Source of the DNA: CAVRUD01 sp963849635
Lineage (GTDB): Bacteria > Chloroflexota > Chloroflexia > Thermomicrobiales > UBA6265
DNA: 64,000 nucleotides
Direction: 5' to 3'
Assembly: GCA_963849635.1 (NCBI GenBank)
Contig: CAWKIA010000008.1
Location: 1-64,000, forward strand
Position numbers and translations under genes: made by a program. Shown here piece after piece: positions 35,801-44,630 of this stretch. Each line of letters begins with the position of its first letter. The stretch's first letter is position 1. The notes beneath the pieces are model-generated. The model had not been told where the DNA came from and did no database searches. It saw nothing but the letters and a program-made list of their open reading frames with translations.

Positions 35801-36669
35801 CGCCGACGTTGCCAGTGCTGCCGACGCAGCCGCAGACCCCGACCTTCCCGACCGAGCCGACCCTGCCGGAGTCCCCGGCGCAGCCGCAGCTTCCGACCAT
35901 CCCGACGGTCCCGACTCTGCCAGAATTGCCGACGCAGGCAGAAACGCCGGTCGCCCCGCTGAACCCGATCACCCCGACCTCGCCGGTTCCGGGCGGCCCG
36001 ATCGCTCCGCCGCTGCCGGCCGGCCCGGTCAGCCCGACGACTCCGCTCAATCCCTTCACCCCGACGACGCCGGTGATCGCTCCGGTTGCCCCGGGTGAGA
36101 ATCCGTCGATGCCGTCGCCGGAGACCCTGCTCCCCGGCCTGAACGAAGTCCCCGTCACGGTCCAGCCGCTTACCTTGCCGGCCCCGATCGTGGAAGCCCT
36201 GCCGACCGGCGAAGTCACCACCCAGGAGACCCCGGGCGGCAACCCATTCGTCTTCCCGATTGTCCCCGGCGTTGAGCGCCAGGCCGGCCCGGTCCTCCAG
36301 GCCAGCGTGATGGCGCTGCCGCCGGACCTCCGCCCGAACCTGGCGGTGACAGCGATCATCTGGGATCGCCTCCACGACATCACCGAGGCGGCCGAGGTCG
36401 TGACCCTCGAAGCGGCGCCGGCGAACTTCTCCCCGGTCGACCCGCGGTCCACCGATTGGTCGATGTTCTCCAACGTGCTCGCCTTCGGCGGGGCCCCAGT
36501 CAACTCCGGTGGCAGCAACTCCCTCGATTCGCCCGACCACAGCAAGGGTCGATTCGGCGCCGCGGAGATCGTGCTCTCCTCGTTCATCTTCGAGGCCCCA
36601 GAGCGCGACCAACTTCTACTCCTGGATCCAGACGGCTTAGCCCAAGACGTCCCGGTTTCCCCGGCATAG
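32862..36669 (+). CDS. Giant secreted Val/Thr/Pro repeat protein (one frameshift)
   Basis: About 1268 residues. An N-terminal signal-like helix (WLRISVAAAALFALA) is followed by roughly 950 residues of degenerate repeats with an 11-residue period, of the form APVTETVTEVV. A Pro-rich zone comes next (units like TLPELPTQ and PTSPVPGGP), and then a non-repetitive C-terminal domain of about 190 residues (from near GLNEVPVTVQPL to DVPVSPA). The frame breaks once at about 35368, where CTCCCGG has an extra C; removing it continues the repeat perfectly, and the span is one over a multiple of three. An extended surface fibre or adhesin-like stalk is the best guess. No LPXTG motif or membrane anchor was seen at the C-terminus. 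Confidence 0.75.
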
Positions 36670-36670
36670 T

Positions 36671-36720
36671 TCGACCACAACCGAAGCACCTACCTGGTGG
36701 TAGTGGCAGGTTGTGGTCGA
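36671..36720 (+). terminator. Long hairpin after the repeat-protein gene
   Basis: A perfect 12-bp outer stem (TCGACCACAACC with GGTTGTGGTCGA) and a partial inner stem begin 2 bases after the stop codon. There is no T run. Confidence 0.6.
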
Positions 36721-37106
36721 CCTACGTTGCTCCGGTACGGCGCGCTCGCGTTCGTTACCGATAGGGGAATCTCGATGGCAGCTCGATGCGTGTTACTCCC
36801 AGTAACCACCGACGCTCTGCCCGCCCAGGAACTCACGAATCGCCGTAGCGGCGAACTCCTCGTGACTTCCCAGGGCGACCAACCGAGCGGCGCCTGCACG
36901 CCGAAGAACTCCCAACGCACGTAAGGCCATAACACCTGCCGGACGGGTCCGGTTGGACACTGCGGCGTGTGCCGCAGGTGTCCGGCGGCCCTCCGGACAG
37001 TGACACTCCACCGGTCCCTTTCCTCACATTGACTGACCCACCTGCACCTGCGCCAGCGGCCAAGCCGTGTGGTGTGGGGACGCACACTGGACGAGGGGAT
37101 ACGGAG
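36721..37106. other. Intergenic before the response regulator
   Basis: No gene recognised in this 386-bp stretch. It contains the hairpin at 36955-36983. Confidence 0.35.
36955..36983. promoter_or_regulatory. Hairpin upstream of the atypical response regulator
   Basis: GGACAC-TGCGGC, a GTGT loop and GCCGCA-GGTGTCC form a 12-bp stem with one bulge, about 125 bases before the start codon. It could be an operator or a leader structure. Confidence 0.3.
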
Positions 37107-37898
37107 ATGTCTCAGGCCAAGTACCGAGTTCTGATCGTTGATGACCAGGCGCTGCACCGGGGTGGACTCCGCGGTCTGTTGGAGAATGATCCTCGCCTGG
37201 CAGTCGTTGCCGAAGCAATCAATGGCCATGAAGCACTGGCTGCGGCGGCATACCATCGACCCGACCTGGCGTTGGTGAACGTGGAGCTGCCCGGGCTGAC
37301 CGGGCTGCACGTCGCCGCCGTCCTGCGCCGCCACCTCCCCGGTCTGGCGGTCGTCTTCCTCTCCCGCCAGGCTGAGGACGAACGCGTCTTCGATGCCCTG
37401 CGCCTCGGGGCCAGCGCCTTCCTCGGCCGGGCCGCCGGCCCCCAGGCCGTCGCCGACGCCGTCGAGGCGGTCTTGCGCGGCGAGAACCTGATGGACCGGG
37501 CCTTGTTGGCCAATCCCGCCTTGACCCGGCACGGGCTGGGCCAGGCGCTGGCCGGACCCGATCCGTGGGCGGACGGGGGCGAGCCGGCGGCCCAGTTCTC
37601 CTTGCGCGAGTTGCAGGTGCTGGACTGCGTGGTGATGGGCTACACCAACCGCGAGGTCGGGGAGGCGATGCGGATCGCCGAGCAGACCGTCAAGAACTAC
37701 ATGAACGCGATCCTGCGCAAGCTGCGGGCGGCCGATCGGGTGGCGGTGTTGCGCTATGCGGTGGTCCGTGGCTGGGTCAACGTCGGGCCACGCCCTACGG
37801 CAGGTCCCATGATCGCTAGGCAGCTGCCGCGGGCGCACGTGATCTCGCGCTCGAACCTCCCTAGCTTGCCGTTGCGGGCTCACGCGGCGGTGCGATAG
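37107..37898 (+). CDS. NarL/LuxR-type response regulator without phospho-acceptor Asp
   Basis: 263 residues. The receiver-like domain (1-125) has VLIVDDQALHRGGLRGLL but reads LALVNVELPGLTG where the phosphorylated Asp is expected (Asn instead), and the conserved Lys is replaced in AFLGRAAG. The output domain (about 160-225) is a LuxR-type HTH (FSLRELQVLDCVVMGYTNREV, then AEQTVKNYMNAILRKL). A C-terminal tail of about 35 residues is unassigned. ATG at 37107 follows GAGGGG. It is likely a phosphorylation-independent regulator. Located just after the giant surface protein gene, it may control it. Confidence 0.85.
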   Translation: MSQAKYRVLIVDDQALHRGGLRGLLENDPRLAVVAEAINGHEALAAAAYHRPDLALVNVELPGLTGLHVAAVLRRHLPGLAVVFLSRQAEDERVFDALRLGASAFLGRAAGPQAVADAVEAVLRGENLMDRALLANPALTRHGLGQALAGPDPWADGGEPAAQFSLRELQVLDCVVMGYTNREVGEAMRIAEQTVKNYMNAILRKLRAADRVAVLRYAVVRGWVNVGPRPTAGPMIARQLPRAHVISRSNLPSLPLRAHAAVR

Positions 37899-38198
37899 GT
37901 CGGCTCCACGCGATTGGATATTCGGCGAGCACCCGGCCGCCTATGAGTATGGGGCCGTCGTCGGACTGTCCTCGCACAAGGTGGGACGCGAGGAGCCCCG
38001 AGTCTGGTCAATCGGACTGGATGTGACCGGGCCGGATTCGGGCAAGCTCGCACAACCACGATGACTTTTGTGTTGCCGGTTGCCGGAGGTTGAACCTTAC
38101 CTCGTCGCGGCGGCACAATCGGCGAAGATAGACCGACGTTGGGGCTGAAGGCACGGGCTCGTCTCGAACGATCTACCGCGCTAGAGGAGTGGTTCGCG

Positions 38199-38783
38199 AT
38201 GACGACAGAGTCACCCGAGGGGCGAAACGGCATGCCGGTGGCAAGCCGTCGCCGGATCGTCGGTGCGCTTGCAATGGTTGGGTTGGGCAGCGCCGGAATC
38301 AGTGGATTCGCCGGGCTGCCCCACCCGCTGGGCGGAACGAATTCGGCGCTTGCGGCGGTCGCGCTGGCCCAAGGGGACGATAGCGCGACTCCGGAGCCGA
38401 GTGCCGACGATGCGGTCGGTCGGGCGACGGCGCCCGCCTGGTCGGTAAGTGTGGCCACGCTCCACGATCCGTATCCCGGCCAGATCCAGGCGCCTGAGAG
38501 TCCACCCGCGGGCGTTCGGTTCATCGCGACCGAGGTCGTGATCGACAACTCGTCCGAGCAGGCCCTGGACTTTACTCCGGCCGATATCCGACTGGTGGAC
38601 TCGACCGGGGTTGAGTATCGCGGCGGGGCCGCGGCGGGTACCGAGCCGTTCCTCGGGGTCCGCAACTTGAATGGAGGCGACCGGTCGCGTGGCTGGGTCT
38701 GGTTCATGGTGCCGGAGAACGCGGTGATCGCCGAACTGATCTACGTCGCGCCCACACCGCTCTTCCGGATCCCGCTCGGGTAG
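38199..38783 (+). CDS. Secreted DUF4352-like protein
   Basis: 194 residues. The N-terminus has an SRRR motif and a hydrophobic stretch (IVGALAMVGLGSAGISGF), resembling a Tat-type signal. The mature part, from about residue 80, is a beta-sandwich of the DUF4352 kind: FIATEVVIDNSSEQALDF, FTPADIRLVDSTG and GWVWFMVPENAVIAELIYV. Such domains occur in exported lipoprotein-like proteins of unknown role. ATG at 38199 has GAGGAG 9 bases upstream. It stands alone between two intergenic stretches. Confidence 0.75.
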   Translation: MTTESPEGRNGMPVASRRRIVGALAMVGLGSAGISGFAGLPHPLGGTNSALAAVALAQGDDSATPEPSADDAVGRATAPAWSVSVATLHDPYPGQIQAPESPPAGVRFIATEVVIDNSSEQALDFTPADIRLVDSTGVEYRGGAAAGTEPFLGVRNLNGGDRSRGWVWFMVPENAVIAELIYVAPTPLFRIPLG

Positions 38784-39264
38784 AGCCGGGAAGCCGCGTC
38801 TCCTCAGGACCCGGATTATCAACTCCGGGCTAAACCTACGACCTCACTCCGGGACTGAGGCCGGGGCGGAACCAGACGAGCTCCTCTTCGACGGGCAGGG
38901 CTACGCCCATCCGCGCCGCTTTGGCCTGGGATGTCACCTGGGCGTTGTCCTCGGGTGCCCGGCGTCGGGAATGTTTCTCCTGGCCATCTGATCAGCATCA
39001 AGACGTCCGTTGCGGTCGTGCGCGCTTGCTGCCGTGATGATGCGTTTCTGCCTGAGCAGACTGGGATGGTCCACGATGCCGCTATTGAATACACGGGGCC
39101 AGTAGGGGGAATGAATTGCTCAGGAATCCTCATGTCCGGTGCACGGACGAAGGGGCGGACCGGTGTGTTCGCGTAATGGCCAAGCGCCCGATATCGCGTA
39201 TGGAATGATGGTGCCCATCTCGGCACGTCGGAGTCTGGGGCCGGGCGGACACGCTGGTCCGTCC
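38784..39264. other. Intergenic, 480 bp, with a dispersed repeat
   Basis: Contains a repeat core at 38829-38853 (GCTAAACCTACGACC then CTCCGGG) that recurs at 59478-59503. The rest shows no recognisable gene. Confidence 0.45.
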
Positions 39265-39495
39265 CTACGAGCGGGCGCGACGCCAGCCCCGATCCGGGAG
39301 GCGGTCGATGCCGCGCATTGCCTCAACGCGCCCGACCCGCGTCCAGCGCGAGGTCAGTACCGCGCTGACTACAGGCTCGGGACCCCCCGCCAGCAGTAGG
39401 ACCGTCAGCGCGGCCACCACCGCGTCCCGCTCGTCTGCGGTCGGCTCCGGTGAGATCGTGATCTTCAATGCGCACTCATCGTCGATCGCACACAT
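39265..39495 (-). CDS. Acyl-CoA carboxylase epsilon-like subunit
   Basis: 76 residues. It opens with a beta strand (LKITISPEPTADERDAVVAAL) and ends with a Trp/Arg-rich segment (SRWTRVGRVEAMRG, then GWRRARS), the pattern of the small epsilon subunit that stabilises actinobacterial acyl-CoA carboxylase complexes. ATG at 39495 has GGAG 8 bases upstream. It lies 42 bases after the carboxyltransferase gene on the same strand, the expected position. The epsilon assignment rests on position and these motifs. Confidence 0.75.
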   Translation of the reverse strand: MCAIDDECALKITISPEPTADERDAVVAALTVLLLAGGPEPVVSAVLTSRWTRVGRVEAMRGIDRLPDRGWRRARS

Positions 39496-39537
39496 CTGGT
39501 CGTCTCCATCTGACGCCTGACGCTCGGAGCTTGATGC

Positions 39538-41097
39538 CTAAAGAGGGATGTTGCCGTGCCGCCGCGATGGGGTGGTTACCCGTTTGGTGCGGGCGAGTTC
39601 CAGCGCCTTGATCAGGCGAGGACGGGTTTGGCGGGGAGCGATGACGTCATCGATGTAGCCGCGGGAGGCGGCCTGGAATGGGCTGGCGAAGCGGTCTTCG
39701 TAGTCCTGGACGAGTTCGGCTCGGCGGGCGACCGGGTCTGGAGCGTCCGCAAGCTCCCGGCGGAAGATCAGGCCGACCGCCGCGTCAGGGCCCATGACCG
39801 CGATCTCGGCGGTCGGCCAGGCGAGGTTGAGATCGGCGCCGATGTGCTTGGAGCACATGACTACATACGCGCCGCCGTAGGCCTTGCGGGTGATGACGGT
39901 GATCTTGGGGACGGTCGCTTCGGCGAAGGCGTAGAGCAGCTTGGAGCCGTGGCGGATGATGCCGCTGTACTCCTGCTCCGTCCCGGGCAGGAAGCCGGGG
40001 ACATCGACAAAGGTGACGAGCGGAATGTTGAACGCGTCGCAGAAGCGGACGAAGCGGGCGGCTTTGATACTGGCGTTGATGTCGAGGGTACCGGCCTGAT
40101 GCCGCGGCTGGTTGGCGACGACGCCGACGGTGTGCCCGTCTAAGCGGCCGAACCCGACGATGATGTTCTGGGCGTGATCGGGCTGAATCTCGAAGAACGC
40201 GCCGTCATCGAGGAGCGGACCGAGGACATCGTGCATGTCATACGGCTTCGTACTCGTCTCCGGTACCAGGTCGTCGAGTTCGGGCGACTCCCGGAGAGGA
40301 TCGTCATCGGTGGCAACGACGGGAGGATCGTCCAGGTTGTTGGCGGGGAGATAGGAGAGCAGGTCGCGGACAGCGGCGTTCAGGTCGTCTTCATCGGTCG
40401 CGACAACGTGGGCGACGCCGCTGACAGACGCGTGGGTGTGGGCGCCGCCGAGAGCTTCGTGGGTGACGTCTTCACCGGTGACGGTCTTGATGACATCCGG
40501 GCCGGTGATGAACATTTGGCTGATGCCATCGACCATGAAGATGAAATCGGTCATCGCCGGGGAGTAGACGGCGCCGCCGGCGCAGGGACCGGCGATCACG
40601 GAGATCTGGGGGATCACGCCGGACGCGCGCACGTTGCGAAAGAAGACCTCGCCGTAGCCTGCCAGACCCTCGACCCCCTCCTGGATCCGGGCACCTGCCG
40701 AGTCGTTGATGCCAACTATCGGGCAGCCGTATCGCTCGGCCAGATCCATCAGCTTGACGACCTTCTCCGCAAAAGCCTCGCCGAGGGAGCCGCCGAAAAC
40801 CGTGAAGTCCTGAGAGAAGACCGCCACCTTGCGGCCGTCGATCTCGCCAAAACCGGTGACGACGCCGTCGCCCCAGGGGCGGCTGCGCTCCATCCCCAGC
40901 TCATGCGCGCGGTGACGTACAAACGGATCCAGCTCGACGAAGGTCCCTTCGTCGCACAGTGCCAGGGCGCGCTCCCGGGCGCCGCGCTTGCCGCGGCTCG
41001 CCTGCTTCTCGGCCGCGGACGCGTGTTGCGCCGCGACTTCGGTTTCGAGAGCGTCCCAGCGGCCGGACTTTGAGACAACCGGTTGAGTCTTCGTCAT
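39538..41097 (-). CDS. pccB: Propionyl-/acyl-CoA carboxylase carboxyltransferase (beta) subunit
   Basis: 519 residues, full length for the family. Two crotonase-like carboxyltransferase halves are present: the N half with GGSLGEAFAEKVVKLMDLA, NDSAGARIQEGVEGLAGYG and the oxyanion region AGPCAGGAVYSPA; the C half with DVPGFLPGTEQEYSGIIRHG and KAYGGAYVVMCSK. It transfers CO2 from carboxybiotin to propionyl-CoA (or acetyl-CoA). The biotin carboxylase/BCCP subunit is not in the window. Mutase and epimerase genes a few kb upstream on the same strand support propionyl-CoA as substrate. Confidence 0.93.
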   Translation of the reverse strand: MTKTQPVVSKSGRWDALETEVAAQHASAAEKQASRGKRGARERALALCDEGTFVELDPFVRHRAHELGMERSRPWGDGVVTGFGEIDGRKVAVFSQDFTVFGGSLGEAFAEKVVKLMDLAERYGCPIVGINDSAGARIQEGVEGLAGYGEVFFRNVRASGVIPQISVIAGPCAGGAVYSPAMTDFIFMVDGISQMFITGPDVIKTVTGEDVTHEALGGAHTHASVSGVAHVVATDEDDLNAAVRDLLSYLPANNLDDPPVVATDDDPLRESPELDDLVPETSTKPYDMHDVLGPLLDDGAFFEIQPDHAQNIIVGFGRLDGHTVGVVANQPRHQAGTLDINASIKAARFVRFCDAFNIPLVTFVDVPGFLPGTEQEYSGIIRHGSKLLYAFAEATVPKITVITRKAYGGAYVVMCSKHIGADLNLAWPTAEIAVMGPDAAVGLIFRRELADAPDPVARRAELVQDYEDRFASPFQAASRGYIDDVIAPRQTRPRLIKALELARTKRVTTPSRRHGNIPL

Positions 41098-41159
41098 TTC
41101 GGGCGTGGTTCCGTTTCTCTAAGAAACTCTGGGCAGCAAGACAAGGCCAGCCATCGTTG

Positions 41160-41510
41160 TCACTCGGTGCGCTCGTACGCCGGGGCGAAGAAGACGAGCA
41201 GGGTCAGTTCCTCCTCGATGGCGTGGAAGTGGTGCGGGGCGTGGGCGGCGACGTAGAGGATGGAGCCGGGGCCGACTGGCTGGTCGGTGTCCTCGACCCG
41301 GAGCACGCCCCGGCCGGAGACCACGTAGTAGATCTCGTCTTGGCCGTGCGGGGACTGGCCGTCGGAGCTGCCGGCGGCGAGGACGTATAGGCCCAGGCTG
41401 AGGTCAGGCACGCGGAAGAACTCGTGCCACGGTTCGCCGGTAGCCTCGCGGGCGGCTGCGACGGCGGCAAGGTTGAACGCGGCTAGGGAACCGGCACTGG
41501 ACGTTTCCAT
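41160..41510 (-). CDS. Cupin-domain protein
   Basis: About 116 residues forming a single cupin barrel. Motif 1 (SPHGQDEIYYVVSGRG) and motif 2 (HAPHHFHAIEEE) carry the metal-binding His/Glu set. Small cupins are sugar- or amino-acid-processing enzymes or ligand sensors. ATG at 41510 (METSSAG) follows GGAGAAGGA. It lies inside the propionate cluster, between the carboxyltransferase and a GNAT gene on the same strand, so it may be co-transcribed; no direct role in the pathway is known. Confidence 0.85.
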   Translation of the reverse strand: METSSAGSLAAFNLAAVAAAREATGEPWHEFFRVPDLSLGLYVLAAGSSDGQSPHGQDEIYYVVSGRGVLRVEDTDQPVGPGSILYVAAHAPHHFHAIEEELTLLVFFAPAYERTE

Positions 41511-41539
41511 CGTGGTGTTCCTTCTCCAGTGGCTGAGGA

Positions 41540-42136
41540 CTAGCGACCACCCCATTGGTCGAACGGCCAGGGGACTGGAGTTGTGATTCCGGACTCCCAA
41601 TCAGGGCGGAGGATCGCGTAGCCGATCGAGTCGTGCAACGTTCCGGTTGGGTCCGGCCAGGAGCGGCGGTAGTAGGCCTCCGGCTGCCAGTCCGCCCGGC
41701 GGAAGACGCGCTGCATCGCATAGTTATCGACCCGGGTTTGACCTTCGACGCGCTGGACGTCTGGGTAGGTGTGGAAGACGTGGTCCGCGGCCCAGCGCAC
41801 CATTTGCAGTCCGATTCCGCGGCCCCGGTATGCGGTGCGGATACGGAAGCTCGCAATGGCAGTCAGGTCTTCGAGATCCTCGATGACAATCCGACCGATG
41901 CGAACAGCCTCGTCCAGCGTGACCCAGACGGAGACGACCTTCTCGTCTTCTTCACGCTCGGCCAGCGCCGCGCGCACCTTCTCTTCAGTCAGAGTTGGGT
42001 TGCCGTGGAACGGCCAGGTGTCGGTCGTGAGCCAGGAGATGAGCAACTCAGTATCATCAGGCGATTCGGGGATGAACTGAAGGCGAGATGGATCCATCTC
42101 GCGGGCGGGTGGCGCGGCAGTCTCAAGATCGCTCAT
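41540..42136 (-). CDS. GNAT-family N-acetyltransferase
   Basis: 198 residues. The acetyl-CoA-binding motif is YRGRGIGLQMVRWA, preceded by the beta-strand block ASFRIRTA and followed by VDNYAMQRVFRRADW, a common RimL-like end. ATG at 42136 follows GGAG. It lies 55 bases downstream of the mutase gene on the same strand. Acetylation of a CoA-pathway enzyme is conceivable but unsupported. Confidence 0.85.
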   Translation of the reverse strand: MSDLETAAPPAREMDPSRLQFIPESPDDTELLISWLTTDTWPFHGNPTLTEEKVRAALAEREEDEKVVSVWVTLDEAVRIGRIVIEDLEDLTAIASFRIRTAYRGRGIGLQMVRWAADHVFHTYPDVQRVEGQTRVDNYAMQRVFRRADWQPEAYYRRSWPDPTGTLHDSIGYAILRPDWESGITTPVPWPFDQWGGR

Positions 42137-42191
42137 GCTCGAATCTCCAGGGACAGGGCCGGATCGGCGTCGATCGATGAGGACGTCAAGG

Positions 42192-43775
<1,584 letters not shown>

Positions 43776-44095
43776 GGCAGCCTCGGTTGCGGATTGGTCC
43801 GCCGGGGATTTCTCGTCAAGGGACGACGTTGCCGGCGGATTGCATGGGCTGAAGCGTAGCAGGAAGGGTGCGGCGCTGTCTGACGTTGACGTCCAAAGGA
43901 CGGTATGTCGCGTCCGAGGACGATGGATGACGCCTCAGTGCAAACGGTTGTCGTCGGCAACGCCTGCCACCGCCAGGGTCACCGAAAACGTCGTCTATGC
44001 TCCGACCTCCCTCTAGATCCCTCGACAAGCTCGGGATGACAGGGGGGCGTCGGGGCGGCATCGCGGCATCCTGTTTCCAGACGCCGGACGCCGTC
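43776..44095. other. Intergenic, 320 bp, with a widespread repeat
   Basis: At 44012-44042 lies the sequence ATCCCTCGACAAGCTCGGGA followed by TGACAGG, a short repeat seen in many unrelated bacteria. No gene is evident; the mutase promoter must be here. Confidence 0.5.
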
Positions 44096-44533
44096 TTACC
44101 TCTCCTGCACCAGTTCCGTCAGGACGCCGTTGCAGCTTTCGGGGTGGATGAAGGCGATGCGCCAGCCGTGGGTGCCGGCGCGCGGTTGGGTGTCGATGAG
44201 GCGGACGCCGGCGGCGGCGAGGTTTTCCAGGGTGGCGGTGAGGTCGGGGACGGCGTAGGCGATGTGGTGCATGCCGTCGCCTCGTTTGACGTGGAAGCGG
44301 GCGATGGGGCCTTCGGGGTCGGTCGGTTGGATCAATTCAACCCAGCCGGGGCCGGCGGGGAAGGTGACCGCGACGACGTGCTGGTGGGGGATGTCCCAGC
44401 GTTCGCCAGCACTAAATCCCAGCGCTTCGTAGCGGGCGACGGCGCCGGCCAGGTCGCCGACGACGATGCCGACGTGGTGCAGGCGCAAGGGTTCGCCGGC
44501 ATGGTCGTGCAGCGACGCGGGTGGATGTATCAC
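44096..44533 (-). CDS. mce: Methylmalonyl-CoA epimerase
   Basis: 145 residues of the vicinal oxygen chelate fold. Two beta-alpha-beta-beta-beta halves carry the metal ligands: His in LHHVGIVV, His in MHHIAYAVPDL and Glu in the final LTELVQER. It interconverts (S)- and (R)-methylmalonyl-CoA, between the carboxylase and the mutase. The GTG at 44533 has AAGGA 9 bases upstream. The cluster context makes the assignment strong. Confidence 0.92.
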   Translation of the reverse strand: MIHPPASLHDHAGEPLRLHHVGIVVGDLAGAVARYEALGFSAGERWDIPHQHVVAVTFPAGPGWVELIQPTDPEGPIARFHVKRGDGMHHIAYAVPDLTATLENLAAAGVRLIDTQPRAGTHGWRIAFIHPESCNGVLTELVQER

Positions 44534-44566
44534 GAGACGTTGTCCTTTCGCCTGACTGGCTGGGTA

Positions 44567-44600
44567 CGCAAAGGGCGGACACCGGCGTCCGCCCTTTGCG
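44567..44600. terminator. Perfect 14-bp hairpin between mrdA and mce
   Basis: CGCAAAGGGCGGAC and its exact complement flank a 6-base loop, 31 bases after the mrdA stop. There is no T run on the minus strand, but the stem is strong enough to end or pause transcription before mce. Confidence 0.55.
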
Positions 44601-44630
44601 CAAATTTCGGATTTCGATCGTCGCTCGGGA

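Noticed and set aside
32889..36689. A 1266-residue open frame on the minus strand opposite the giant repeat protein
   Set aside because: Its Gly/Thr/Asp/Arg-rich repeats are the mirror of the plus-strand codon pattern; there is no start signal and no protein-like segment. It is open only because the repetitive, GC-biased coding strand lacks the complementary stop triplets.
36671..36720. Riboswitch or attachment site after the repeat-protein gene
   Set aside because: The perfect stem directly after a stop codon is explained by a terminator, and no aptamer-like conserved core was recognised.
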